Below are positions 53,095-62,144 of a DNA stretch of 64,000 bases, piece by piece. The translations under genes were made by a program, and so were the position numbers. The notes beneath the pieces were generated by a model that had not been told where the DNA came from, ran no database searches, and was given only the letters and a program-made list of their open reading frames with translations. The stretch covers positions 527,501 through 591,500 of the forward strand of contig NZ_CP030127.1 of the NCBI RefSeq assembly GCF_003568845.1, written 5' to 3'. Every line of letters starts with the position of its first letter. Within the stretch, counting starts at the first letter, position 1. The DNA is from Indioceanicola profundi (GTDB lineage Bacteria > Pseudomonadota > Alphaproteobacteria > Azospirillales > Azospirillaceae).

Positions 53095-53308
53095 GATGCA
53101 CCGGTTGCCTGGACCAAGATCCGCGACGTTCGGTTCCGGCGCAGGCGCTGCCGCCGGTCTGGTCCGCAGTGCACCCGCTGAGGGCCTGGAACACGCTCAG
53201 AAGCGTGGTTGAGGCGGAAATACCCGCATGGCCTGTCTCCCGCCCAGTCATTCAACAGAACAACCGGGTGGACCGAAGCCCGTTACGGCACGCCGAGTGC
53301 TGGATTGC

Positions 53309-54541
53309 TCATGCGGGTCGGAACCAGGGGCGGAGGCGAAGACCGACCCAATTGCCCGCGAGCGCGGCCGGCAACCAGACCCAGCCATGCAGGCTGCCAG
53401 AGGCTACACCGCCGAAATAGGCGCTGATGTTGCACCCCGTGCTGATCCGCGCGCCATAGCCCAGCAGCAGGCCGCCTATGATGCTCGCCGCCAGTATGCG
53501 CCAGGGCAGGCGCAGGTTCGGCGCGAAGCGGCCGGCCAGGGCCGCGGCCAAGAGGGCGCCGGCGATCAGGCCGAAATTCATGACCGTGGTGATGTCGGTG
53601 AAGATGCTGGACTCCAGGGCCGTGGCCTGGGCGGCATCGGCCCAGTAGTCCCAGAACAGGATGTCCTCATTCCAGTTCATGGCGACCTTGGACCCCCAGA
53701 GGGTGAAGGCATTGGTGATGCCCCAGGGCCGGCCGGCCACTGCCAGCGTCGCGAAATTCAGCACGGCCAGCGCTACGGCGCCCCACAGCAGCGGCCAGCG
53801 CCCGCGCAGCATACGGCGCCACAACGGCCCATCCGTCACGGCGCTGCTGTTCAGCTCATGCTGAAGCGTGCCGTGCCGGCGCTTCTCCAGCCAGACAGTC
53901 AGGGCGTAGACTGCGCCAAACACGGCCAGATTGACGGCCAGCGCCGGCAGCCAGCCCAGTTCCCCGATTAGCCAGACGGATTCGAAGCGGGGCAGGCTGT
54001 TCCACCAGGGCAGGTGCGGCGCGCCGACGGTCGAGCCGACGATGAAGAAGGCCAGGGTCACCAGCATGGCGGTGCTGCCCCCGCCGATGGTGTAGAGCGT
54101 GCCGGAGGCGCAGCCGCCGGCGATCTGCATGCCGATGCCGAACATGAAAGCTCCGGCCACCACCGCCGTGCCGACAGGGAAGATGATCCCGCCGACGGAC
54201 TGGCCGAACAGGCTGCCATGGCCGAGCGCCGGGAAGAACAGGGCACAGGCCACAGCCAGCATCACCATCTGCGCCCGGATGCCGGCCCCCCGCCCGTCGG
54301 TCAGGAAAACGCGGAAGGCATGGGTGAAGCCGAAGGCGGCATGATAAAGCACGACACCGAGCGCACCGCCTAGCAGGTAAAGCACAGCTTGGCGTCCCGA
54401 CACCGCATCGCCCAGCCAAAGGGCTCCGCCCGCCAACGCCAGCAGCGCCGCCAGGGCCGGCAGCCGGTTGACGGGCGGTTCGGTCGCGCTGCTCGCTGCG
54501 GAGGGCAGGGGCGCGCTGCCCGCCATTGCTGTGCTGCTCAT
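53309..54541 (-). CDS. YeeE/YedE family inner-membrane transporter
   Basis: 410-residue permease with about ten membrane segments in two repeats. Each repeat has the family Cys in a glycine-rich loop: QIAGGCASGTLYTIGGGS near residue 140 and ARISTGCNISAYFGGVASG near residue 370. Relatives take up thiosulfate (TsuA) or sulfur-containing ions through relay cysteines. No sulfurtransferase (TusA) gene adjoins it, so the substrate is not fixed by context. Confidence 0.87.
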   Translation of the reverse strand: MSSTAMAGSAPLPSAASSATEPPVNRLPALAALLALAGGALWLGDAVSGRQAVLYLLGGALGVVLYHAAFGFTHAFRVFLTDGRGAGIRAQMVMLAVACALFFPALGHGSLFGQSVGGIIFPVGTAVVAGAFMFGIGMQIAGGCASGTLYTIGGGSTAMLVTLAFFIVGSTVGAPHLPWWNSLPRFESVWLIGELGWLPALAVNLAVFGAVYALTVWLEKRRHGTLQHELNSSAVTDGPLWRRMLRGRWPLLWGAVALAVLNFATLAVAGRPWGITNAFTLWGSKVAMNWNEDILFWDYWADAAQATALESSIFTDITTVMNFGLIAGALLAAALAGRFAPNLRLPWRILAASIIGGLLLGYGARISTGCNISAYFGGVASGSLHGWVWLPAALAGNWVGLRLRPWFRPA

Positions 54542-54685
54542 ACTACACCGCTAAAAATGTGGTTGGTTTGGCTTGTGCGAGTGGAAATGTAGGTTTGACG
54601 GGAGACCTTTAACAACCCGCCCCGTGCGCAATGTCGGCAACTCTCCGCCGCGCCGGGCGCGGGGCAGCGCCATAGGGCGGCCGGA

Positions 54686-55690
54686 TCAGATCCATTTCAG
54701 CCAGCGGAGCAGCGCCAACTGAAGAAGCGCGAACAGGCCCAGAAGCCCGCAGACGATCAGAAAGGCATTGCCGCTCTCCGCACCCGGAATCCCGCCCACA
54801 TTGATTCCCAGCAGACCCGTGACGAAGGTCAGGGGCAGGAACATGCCCGCCATCAAGGACATCAGGTAAAGGCGGCTGTTGAGCTGCTCCGTCAGCCGGT
54901 TTGCGACTTCGTCCTGCAGGACGGCGCCTCTTTCCCAGGTGGCGTTCAGCGCCTCCACATAGCGGGTGACGTCGTCCGCCACCTCCCGCAGGCGGAGCCG
55001 CTCCCCCTCGCTGAGCGGAGAGGAGTCGTCTGCCGCCAGTCTGGCCAGGGCATCGCGTTGCGGGGCGATGTAGCGGCGCAGGATCGCGGCCTGACGGCGC
55101 AGGCCGGCCAGACGGACGCGGGTGGTCCGGGGCAACTCGTCGGCATCGGGATCGGCCACGCTGTCCAGCACCTCCTCCATCTCCAGGATGATCGGCTCCA
55201 TCATCTCGGTCATGCTTTCGGCCAGCATGACGATCAGGTCGCCGGGATCGGCGGGACCGTGCCCGGCGGCAATGGCGTCGCGCACCTGCGCCACGGCGAG
55301 AAGCCGACGCAGCCGCACGGTCACGATCCGGCGATCCTGGACCCAGATGCGCAGGGAGATCATGTCTTCCGGCTCCGCGCCGGGGTTCAGGTTGACGCCG
55401 CGCAGGATCAGGACCATGCCGCCCGCGACCTTGACCAGCCTGGGCCGGGTCTCCTCCGCCGTCAGGGCCTCCACCGCCAGCTCCGGAATCCCGCTTTCCC
55501 GCTCCAGCCAGTCCATGGTTTCCTGGACTTTGCGGTCCAGATGCAGCCAGAGCACCTCTCCCTCCGCCGGCTCGGCGAGGCGGGCCTCCGCCCAGCCCAG
55601 CCGTCGCCCGCCTCCGCGCCCATCCAGCATATGGCCGTGGATCAGGGGGCCGTCCGGCGTGATCGGGTCGTTGCTCTGGTGTGTTGTCAT
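54686..55690 (-). CDS. zntB: CorA-family metal transporter, ZntB-like
   Basis: 334 residues: a large cytoplasmic N-domain (PLIHGHMLDG, LWLHLDRKVQETMDWL, then ISLRIWVQDRRIVTVRLRRL) and two C-terminal membrane helices. The pore signature is GIN in TGLLGINVGGIPGAES rather than GMN, which is typical of ZntB, the proton-coupled zinc transporter. It is divergent from the carbonic anhydrase, a zinc enzyme; a functional tie is only suggestive. Confidence 0.85.
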   Translation of the reverse strand: MTTHQSNDPITPDGPLIHGHMLDGRGGGRRLGWAEARLAEPAEGEVLWLHLDRKVQETMDWLERESGIPELAVEALTAEETRPRLVKVAGGMVLILRGVNLNPGAEPEDMISLRIWVQDRRIVTVRLRRLLAVAQVRDAIAAGHGPADPGDLIVMLAESMTEMMEPIILEMEEVLDSVADPDADELPRTTRVRLAGLRRQAAILRRYIAPQRDALARLAADDSSPLSEGERLRLREVADDVTRYVEALNATWERGAVLQDEVANRLTEQLNSRLYLMSLMAGMFLPLTFVTGLLGINVGGIPGAESGNAFLIVCGLLGLFALLQLALLRWLKWI

Positions 55691-55858
55691 GGTCCGGTCC
55701 GCTGTGCAATTCGGCGCTGCGGGCGGACCCTACCATCAGTAGGCTTGCCGGGCAGCAGGACCGGCAGGGTCTATGAAGAGGTTGCGATAGATCGATTGCA
55801 GCGTTAACAGGGATACATCCTGCGCCCGCCAGATGCGGGCGGCGATCCCAATCGGGGC

Positions 55859-56518
55859 ATGGCGACCATGGAAAGTCTTCTGGAAGGATACCGGCGCTTC
55901 CGCACAGGCACATGGCGGGTCGGGCGCGATCTCTATCAGCGCCTGGCAGAGGACGGGCAGCAGCCCAAATGCATGATTATCGCCTGCTCCGACAGCAGAG
56001 TGGACCCGCAGCTCATTTTCGATGCGGGGCCCGGCGACATATTCGTCGTGCGCAACGTGGCGAACCTGGTGCCGCCCTATGCGCCCAACCAGGACTTCCA
56101 CGGCACCAGCGCCGCGCTGGAATTTGCGGTGACGCAGTTGCAGGTGCAGAACATCGTCGTCATGGGCCATGCCGGCTGCGGCGGCATTGCCAGCCTGTTG
56201 AAGCAGAGCACCGCCCCGACCGACTTTGTCGGCGCCTGGATGCGCATTGCCGAGCCCGCGCGCGTCAAGGCGCTGGCCTGCTGCGCGGGCGATCCGGTCA
56301 AACTCCAGACCACCTGCGAGCATGCGGCGGTGGAGGTGGGGTTGGAAAACCTGATGACCTTCCCCTGGGTCAGGGAGCGGGTGGAGACCGGAGCCCTCAA
56401 GCTGGTCGGATGTCATTTCGACATCGCAACGGGTGAGCTGAAGTTCCTCTCCGGCGGGTCTGAATTGCTGGAGCCGGACGCGCCCGGCGAGGGGATTGCC
56501 GAATCGCCGGCGTTCTAG
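55859..56518 (+). CDS. beta-carbonic anhydrase
   Basis: 219-residue zinc enzyme interconverting CO2 and bicarbonate. Zinc ligands and dyad: Cys43, Asp45 and Arg47 in IACSDSRVDP, and His104 and Cys107 in VVMGHAGCGGI. ATG 55859 (MATMESLL) is used; ATG 55868 is nine bases later. The gene ends six bases before the end of the convergent chemoreceptor gene. Confidence 0.93.
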   Translation: MATMESLLEGYRRFRTGTWRVGRDLYQRLAEDGQQPKCMIIACSDSRVDPQLIFDAGPGDIFVVRNVANLVPPYAPNQDFHGTSAALEFAVTQLQVQNIVVMGHAGCGGIASLLKQSTAPTDFVGAWMRIAEPARVKALACCAGDPVKLQTTCEHAAVEVGLENLMTFPWVRERVETGALKLVGCHFDIATGELKFLSGGSELLEPDAPGEGIAESPAF

Positions 56519-56524
56519 GAACCG

Positions 56525-57988
56525 TCAGGCCGCGCTCCGCACCTCTTCGGCGAATTTGCCAACGGCGGCGGTCAGGCTTTCCGTCCGGGCCTTCAGGGTT
56601 TCCGACAGGCGGGTCATCCGGTCCGCGGCCTCGCCGGTCGAGCGGCCTACGGCCACGACCTCCTCGCTGAGGTCGGCGGAGGCGCGGCTTGCCTCCGCGG
56701 CGGCGGCGGCGTGACCGGCCATGTCGCGGGTGGCCGCATCCTGCTCGGTCACGGCCCCGGCGATGGTCGCGTTGACCTGATCCAGGTCCAGGATCACGGT
56801 GGCGATCTCCTCAATGGCGGCCACCGCCTCATCCGTGCTCTTGCGGATGGCGGCGATCTTGGCTCCGACTTCCTGGGCGGAGCGGGCGGACTGCCCGGCC
56901 AGATTCTTCACCTCGTTGGCGACCACGTTGAAGCCCTTGCCGGCCTCTCCGGCGCGGGAGGCCTCGATCGTGGCGTTGAGGGCCAGGAGCTGGGTCTGTG
57001 CGGCCAGTTCGCTGATGGCGTCCAGCACGCTGTCGATGCTGCGGGTCGTCTCCACCAGGCTGCCGACGATATGCCGGGTCTCGCGCGCCCGCTCGGCCGC
57101 CCGGTGGCTGACCGCGGCGGAACGCTCAAGCTGCTCCCCGATCTCCGAGATGGAGGCGGCCAGTTCGCCGGTGCCGGCGGCCAGCGTCTCCACATTCATG
57201 GACGCCCCCTCGCTGGAGCGGCTGACGCCCACCGCGATATCGATCCCCTTGCGGGCGAAGCCGCGGAGGTTCTCGGCATCCTCGGCAGCCAGTCTGGCAG
57301 CGTCCGACACCTCCACCGCCAGCCGGCCGACCTCCGCCTCCAGCTTGTCGGCGACCTGCATCAGCACGGCCATCCGTTCCTCCCGCGCCTTGGCGGCCAG
57401 CATCTCCCGCTCCTGTGTGGCGGCTTCCACCTCATCCCTGGCGTGGTGGGCGTCGTCCAGGGCGGCCTGCGATGCCAGGAAGGCGCGGGACAGGGTGGTG
57501 GCGAGCCAGAGCAGTAGGGCCGTCTCGAACAGCACCAGCCAGATATGCAGGCCCAGGCGCAGCACCTCCAGCCCGCCCGGCATCAGATAGTCCGGCGCCA
57601 GCAACGCCGCCAGCAGGTGATGTGCCACGACCGCGCCCGCGGCGGCCACGATGGCGGCCCGATCGCAGAAGCCCGCGACCACGGCCAGCAGCACGAAGAA
57701 GTAAATATGCAGGTCGCCCTGCCAGGGATGGCCCTGGAAAGCGACCATTGCCGCACCTGCGGCCAGCGGCAGAGCGGCGCCCAGCACCACCCGCTCCGCC
57801 ACTGTGTCCCGCAGCAGCCGCCAGGCGCACAGGGCGATGATGAACAGCGTGCCGGTCAGCAGGGCCGCATGGCCGCTGAAGCCGGAGGTCAGCAGCCATT
57901 CGCCAGCCGCGATCGACGGCACCTGGACCAGAAGCAGGCCCAGGATGAGCAGGGCGGTGAGATGGCGGATGTGGCGCAACTGGGTCAT
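56525..57988 (-). CDS. methyl-accepting chemotaxis protein with multi-pass membrane sensor
   Basis: 487 residues. The N-terminal 170 residues form about six membrane segments with a conserved-looking HPWQGDLHIYFFVLLAVVAG loop and VVAHHLLAALLAPDY, a polyhistidine arrangement that may bind a metal or cofactor. A coiled coil follows, then the MCP signalling domain, with the hairpin tip around ELAAQTQLLALNATIEASRA and EVKNLAGQSARSAQEVG. It lacks a periplasmic ligand domain, so it probably senses a membrane or small diffusible signal. Its start overlaps the upstream GGDEF-EAL gene by four bases. Confidence 0.9.
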   Translation of the reverse strand: MTQLRHIRHLTALLILGLLLVQVPSIAAGEWLLTSGFSGHAALLTGTLFIIALCAWRLLRDTVAERVVLGAALPLAAGAAMVAFQGHPWQGDLHIYFFVLLAVVAGFCDRAAIVAAAGAVVAHHLLAALLAPDYLMPGGLEVLRLGLHIWLVLFETALLLWLATTLSRAFLASQAALDDAHHARDEVEAATQEREMLAAKAREERMAVLMQVADKLEAEVGRLAVEVSDAARLAAEDAENLRGFARKGIDIAVGVSRSSEGASMNVETLAAGTGELAASISEIGEQLERSAAVSHRAAERARETRHIVGSLVETTRSIDSVLDAISELAAQTQLLALNATIEASRAGEAGKGFNVVANEVKNLAGQSARSAQEVGAKIAAIRKSTDEAVAAIEEIATVILDLDQVNATIAGAVTEQDAATRDMAGHAAAAAEASRASADLSEEVVAVGRSTGEAADRMTRLSETLKARTESLTAAVGKFAEEVRSAA

Positions 57989-59838
57989 GTGCAGGTCTCC
58001 GGGCGGGACAGTGCGGGATCGGGGGAGCAGTCCAGGCGCATGAGGTCGGTGAGCGGCATGGGGCGTCCGAACAGCCAGCCCTGGCCATACTGGCAGCCCA
58101 GGCGCAGTAGTTTCTCCGCCTGCTCGGCGGTTTCCACACCTTCTGCCACGATGGCCCGGTCCAAGGCGCCGCCAAGAGCCACGACCATGCGTACGATCTC
58201 CGCATCCTCGGTCTCGGCATCCATGCCGGCGATGAAGGAGCGGTCAATCTTGATCTCGTCGGCGGGAAGCTGGCGCAGGCTGGCCAGGGTGGCGAATCCG
58301 GTACCGAAATCATCCAGGGCCACGGTGAGGCCCAGGGCGCGGAGTTCAGACAAGGTGCGGCGGGCCGTACCGGCATCGCTGGCCAGCGCCGTCTCCGTCA
58401 CTTCGATCAGGAGGTCGGAGGGGCGCAGCCCATAGGCGTCGAGCAGGCCCGCAACATGCTGCGCCAGCCCGGGATGGGTGAGCTGGAGGGGCGAGACGTT
58501 CGCAGCGAAGGGAATCGGCGGAAGGTTGGCGGCTTTCCAGGCGGCGGCGGCTCCGGCCACCTGCTCCAGGACCCAGCCGCCGATCTCCTCGATCAGGCCA
58601 AGCTCCTCCGCCATGGGGATGAAGGTGGCCGGCGGCACCGGCCCGATGACCGGGTCCGTCCAGCGGATCAGCGCTTCGGCCCCGGCCAGCTGGCCGGTAC
58701 GCAGATCGATGCGCGGCTGGAACGCCAGGGCGAACGCCTTCGTCCTTACGGCTTGGCGCAGGGCCGCCTCGATCCGAAGTCGTGCCTTCATCTGTTCGGA
58801 AGCCGTGCTGCTGAAGGAGGAGCAGCGGTTTGCGCCCAGCTTCTGCGCTTCATCCACGGCCGCCGCAGCATGGCGCAGCAGCATATCGGCGCTGGTTCCA
58901 TCCACCGGGGAGGCGGCAAGTCCGACGGAACTGGTCAGGGGGGCGCCTAAGCCGCAGCCCGCGCCCGCGGCGGTGACGGCCTGCTGAAGCACCCTCGCCA
59001 ACGCTGGAAGCTGATGTGGCGGGCGCGACGGGGTCATTACGGCGAATTCGTCGCCGGACAGGCGGGAGACCAGCTCTGTCGGACGTAGCCGGCCCCGCAG
59101 CCCCCGGGCCGCGGCGATCAGAACGCGGTCGCCGGCAGCATGTCCGAAGTGCTCATTGATGCGGCGGAAATTATCGATGTTCAGCACGATCAGGCCGACC
59201 GTGCTCCCCGTGCGGGCCGCGTCCCTCATGGCCTGGGCGAGCCGGTCGGTGAAATAGCTCCTGTTCGGCAGCCCGGTGAGCGCATCGAAGCGCGATTGCC
59301 GCTCAGCCCTGCTCCGTGCCCGGCGGTGCTCCGTCACGTCGGTGAAGACGGCAATGTGGCGCACGGCGCCGCTCTGCGGATCGGCGATCCGGAAGATGCG
59401 CAGCCGCTCCAGATAAATGTCGCCGGCCTTGTTGCGGTTCCAGATCTCGCCGGCCCACTGATGCCTGGTCAGGAGCGAGCGCCAGATATCCTTGTAGAAG
59501 GCGGAACCATGCCGGCCGGAACTCAACATGGACGGTTTCCGCCCAACCGCCTCCGCCGCCGTATATCCGGTAACATGGGTGAAGGCGGGATTCACCGTCA
59601 GGATGCGGTTGTCGGCATCGGTGACGATCACCCCGTCATTGGTCGATGCCATCAGCGTGGCCAGCAGCGGCCCGTCATAGGACGTGGCCCCAGGCGGGCG
59701 CAGGGGCAGGCACATGAAATCGGTCAGCGCATCCATGATCTTGCAGTCCAGCGGCGGCCCGGAGGGCAGCCGTTCCGCGGAATCCGTCGGCGCACACGGT
59801 CCCACATCCGACCGGCCCGCGGATTTGATGCAAGTCAA
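57985..59838 (-). CDS. PAS-GGDEF-EAL c-di-GMP turnover protein
   Basis: 617 residues: a PAS domain (about 60-175, with VNPAFTHVTGYTAAEAVGRK), GGDEF (about 185-345) and EAL (about 360-605). The diguanylate cyclase motif reads LSGDEF instead of GGDEF. The EAL part has GAEALIRWTDP, ANVSPLQL, IEVTE, ALDDFGTGFATL and KIDRSF, so the phosphodiesterase looks complete. ATG 59838 may be early; later in-frame Met residues precede the PAS. It overlaps the chemoreceptor start by four bases, so c-di-GMP level and chemotaxis are likely coordinated. Confidence 0.9.
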   Translation of the reverse strand: MTCIKSAGRSDVGPCAPTDSAERLPSGPPLDCKIMDALTDFMCLPLRPPGATSYDGPLLATLMASTNDGVIVTDADNRILTVNPAFTHVTGYTAAEAVGRKPSMLSSGRHGSAFYKDIWRSLLTRHQWAGEIWNRNKAGDIYLERLRIFRIADPQSGAVRHIAVFTDVTEHRRARSRAERQSRFDALTGLPNRSYFTDRLAQAMRDAARTGSTVGLIVLNIDNFRRINEHFGHAAGDRVLIAAARGLRGRLRPTELVSRLSGDEFAVMTPSRPPHQLPALARVLQQAVTAAGAGCGLGAPLTSSVGLAASPVDGTSADMLLRHAAAAVDEAQKLGANRCSSFSSTASEQMKARLRIEAALRQAVRTKAFALAFQPRIDLRTGQLAGAEALIRWTDPVIGPVPPATFIPMAEELGLIEEIGGWVLEQVAGAAAAWKAANLPPIPFAANVSPLQLTHPGLAQHVAGLLDAYGLRPSDLLIEVTETALASDAGTARRTLSELRALGLTVALDDFGTGFATLASLRQLPADEIKIDRSFIAGMDAETEDAEIVRMVVALGGALDRAIVAEGVETAEQAEKLLRLGCQYGQGWLFGRPMPLTDLMRLDCSPDPALSRPETCT

Positions 59839-59900
59839 TAGATTGGCGAAATCGTTTGGATAGTGACGGGTTGGTGCGGCCGGCCCTGAAAACGCGAAAC

Positions 59901-59925
59901 GCGGCCCCCGGATACCGGGGACCGC
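59901..59925 (-). terminator. probable terminator after the S12 gene
   Basis: Stem CCCCGG / CCGGGG with loop ATA, extended past one mismatch by GCGG / CCGC. On the minus strand it is followed by GTTTCGCGTTTTC. It lies about 150 bases after the S12 stop. Confidence 0.45.
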
Positions 59926-60077
59926 GCTCTGCTCCTCACGACCGATGCGCTATGGCACGGACGTGGCGGGATCGCTGTGCACTGCCAGCCCGCAGGCGCC
60001 ACCCTTCGCGGAAAGCGACGGGGCTGCCGAAGGCGGGCGGCGGAGCCATGCGGTCCGCCAGCCGGCAGGCAACGATC

Positions 60078-60449
60078 TTACTTCGGCCGCTTGGCGCCGT
60101 AGCGGGACCGCTTCTGCTTACGGTCCTTCACGCCCTGGGCGTCCAACGTACCGCGGATCACGCGGTGGGACACGCCGGGAAGGTCGTTCGGACCGCCGCC
60201 CTGGATCAGGACCACCGAGTGCTCCTGCAGGTTATGGCCCTCGCCGGGGATGTAGCTGGTGACTTCGTGGCCGTTGGACAGGCGCACACGGGCGACCTTA
60301 CGCAGTGCCGAGTTCGGCTTACGCGGGGTCACGGTGTACACGCGGGTGCAAACACCGCGAAGCTGGGGATTGCCTTCGAGACCCAGGCGCCGCTGCTTCT
60401 CTTCGGGCGGCTTGCGGGGGTTCGAGATCAACTGATTGATAGTGGGCAT
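60078..60449 (-). CDS. rpsL: ribosomal protein S12, divergent
   Basis: 123-residue S12 that aligns with E. coli S12 without gaps through the core. Conserved parts are [42 protein letters not shown] and GVKDRKQ...YGAKRPK. The decoding-centre residues differ: Arg43 (TPRKPNS, usually Lys), Asn88 (usually Lys), and the 83-96 loop [15 protein letters not shown] where RGGRVKDLPGVRYH is nearly universal. Lys30 is Leu. Asp89, target of RimO, is kept. The gene is not in a str operon (no rpsG, fusA or tuf) but 149 bases after rimO. Probably a second S12; the canonical copy should lie elsewhere. Confidence 0.9.
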   Translation of the reverse strand: MPTINQLISNPRKPPEEKQRRLGLEGNPQLRGVCTRVYTVTPRKPNSALRKVARVRLSNGHEVTSYIPGEGHNLQEHSVVLIQGGGPNDLPGVSHRVIRGTLDAQGVKDRKQKRSRYGAKRPK

Positions 60450-60483
60450 TGACTCTGTTGCTCCAGTCGCAAGAAGGCCAGCC

Positions 60484-60511
60484 TTCTAACAGGCCTCCCC
60501 AGCCAAATCAA
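60484..60511 (-). promoter_or_regulatory. putative promoter of the S12 gene
   Basis: On the minus strand, TTGATT (60511-60506) and TTAGAA (60489-60484) are 16 bases apart, about 35 bases before the S12 start. It would let S12 be made independently of rimO. Confidence 0.45.
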
Positions 60512-60548
60512 GGGTGGTTGCACGTAAAATGGCGTATGAGCCATGCAT

Positions 60549-60593
60549 CCGCGCCCCTGGAATGGGGCGCGGCCGGAATGGCTCTCCGGCCGC
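60549..60593 (-). other. two overlapping hairpins between rimO and rpsL
   Basis: GCGGCCGGA (60569-60577) pairs with TCCGGCCGC (60585-60593). CCGCGCCCC (60549-60557) pairs with GGGGCGCGG (60564-60572). The two stems share bases 60569-60572, so only one can form fully. No T-tract follows either. They may stabilise the rimO end or act as a switch. Confidence 0.45.
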
Positions 60594-60598
60594 TTATA

Positions 60599-61921
60599 TC
60601 ACGCGTGGACGCGGCTTGCCCAGAAATCGTACTCGTCGGACTCTTCGATTTTCGCCTGGACGATGTCGCCCGGCTTCAGGCCGGTTTCGCCTTGAAGGAA
60701 GGTGATGCCGTCCACCTCGGGCGCGTCCCACTTGGTGCGGCCGATCGCGCCCTCCTCATCCACCTCGTCGATGATGATGGGCGTGGTGCGGCCGATGCGG
60801 CGGCGCAGGACACGGGCGCTGATGGCCTGCTGGCTTTCCATCAGGCGGTTGAAGCGCAGGTCCTTGACCTCCTCCGGCACGAATCCGCCGAGGTCATTGG
60901 CCTTGGCCCCGTCCACATGCTCATAGCGGAAGCAGCCGACGCGGTCGATCTCCGCCTCTTCCAGCCATTGCAGCATGAACTCGAAATCCCCGTCCGTCTC
61001 GGTAGGGAAGCCGACGATGAAGGTGCTGCGGATGGCGATGTCCGGGCAGGCCTGGCGCCAGGATTTGATGCGGTTCAGCACCTTTTCCTGGTTGGCAGGG
61101 CGCTTCATGGCCTTCAGCACGTTCGGGGAGGCGTGCTGGAACGGGATGTCCAGATAGGGCAGCAGCTTGCCGTCCACCATCAGCTCGATCAGGTCGTCCA
61201 CCTCGGGATAGGGGTAGACATAGTGCAGGCGCACCCAGATCCCCAGCTCGGCCAGACCGGTGCAGAGGTCCTTCAGCTTGGTCCGGTATTCCTTGTCCCG
61301 CCATTGGTCCGCGGCATAGCGGACGTCGACGCCGTAAGCACTGGTGTCCTGTGAGACGACCAGCAGCTCCTTGGTGCCGGCCTTTGCCAGCCCCTCCGCC
61401 TCGCGCAGAACATCGGCAACCGGCCGGCTGGCCAGCTTGCCGCGGATCTGCGGGATGATGCAGAAGGTGCAGCTATTGTTGCAGCCCTCGGAAATCTTCA
61501 GATACGAGTAGTGGCGCGGCGTCAGCTTCATGCCGCCCGGCGGCAGCAGGCTGGTGAAGGGGCTGTGTGCGATGGGCGCAGCCTCTCGTACCGCCTTCAG
61601 CACGGCGTCGTACTGCTGCGGGCCGGTCACGGCCAGCACGGTGGGGTGCGTTTCGCGGATTCGGGCTGGCTCGACGCCAAGGCAGCCGGTCACGATGACC
61701 TTGCCATTCTCGGCGATGGCCTTGCCGATGGTGTCCAGCGAGTGCTGCTTGGCGGAATTCAGGAAGCCGCAGGTATTGACGACGACGATGTCGGCATCCT
61801 GATAGGTGGGGGCGATGCCGTATCCTTCGGCGCGCAGGCGGGTGATGATCCGCTCGGAATCAACCAACGCCTTCGAGCAGCCCAGGCTGACGAAGCCGAC
61901 CTGCGGGGACTGATTTGCCAT
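60599..61921 (-). CDS. rimO: ribosomal protein S12 methylthiotransferase
   Basis: 440-residue radical-SAM enzyme that adds a methylthio group to Asp88/89 of S12. N-terminal cluster Cys residues are in [23 protein letters not shown] and [11 protein letters not shown]; the radical-SAM motif is CNNSCTFC (Cys-x3-Cys-x2-Cys) near residue 150; a C-terminal TRAM domain ends [14 protein letters not shown] 61921 opens [15 protein letters not shown]; the frame extends upstream to 62032 without family similarity. Its neighbour on the same strand is an unusual S12 gene. Confidence 0.95.
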   Translation of the reverse strand: MANQSPQVGFVSLGCSKALVDSERIITRLRAEGYGIAPTYQDADIVVVNTCGFLNSAKQHSLDTIGKAIAENGKVIVTGCLGVEPARIRETHPTVLAVTGPQQYDAVLKAVREAAPIAHSPFTSLLPPGGMKLTPRHYSYLKISEGCNNSCTFCIIPQIRGKLASRPVADVLREAEGLAKAGTKELLVVSQDTSAYGVDVRYAADQWRDKEYRTKLKDLCTGLAELGIWVRLHYVYPYPEVDDLIELMVDGKLLPYLDIPFQHASPNVLKAMKRPANQEKVLNRIKSWRQACPDIAIRSTFIVGFPTETDGDFEFMLQWLEEAEIDRVGCFRYEHVDGAKANDLGGFVPEEVKDLRFNRLMESQQAISARVLRRRIGRTTPIIIDEVDEEGAIGRTKWDAPEVDGITFLQGETGLKPGDIVQAKIEESDEYDFWASRVHA

Positions 61922-62043
61922 TTGTGGGGGACCCGGTTCCAAAAACAAGCCCCTGATATAGGGAATCGGGGTAATCCGGTTCAAGCCGGGAACCCATGCA
62001 CAGGAGGGACGGGGGCGTGCCGTTCTACGCAATCCTTAGGCCA

Positions 62044-62093
62044 GCCAGGGGCCATCCGCCCCATGCGCTCGGGTCTGCCATGCGGCCCCTGGC
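62044..62093. repeat. 10-bp inverted repeat in the rimO-fpr intergenic region
   Basis: GCCAGGGGCC (62044-62053) and GGCCCCTGGC (62084-62093) are perfect complements over a 30-base loop. It lies between divergent rimO and fpr and may form a hairpin in a transcript leader. Confidence 0.4.
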
Positions 62094-62144
62094 CCTGCTG
62101 GACGATTGTCCTACATAAAGAAATGGGCTATTTGATTGGCAATA

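Noticed and set aside
61970-61995. GGTTCAAGCC resembling a tRNA T-loop near rimO
   Set aside because: The flanking bases do not form an acceptor stem, D arm or anticodon arm, and the stem around it is only four pairs.
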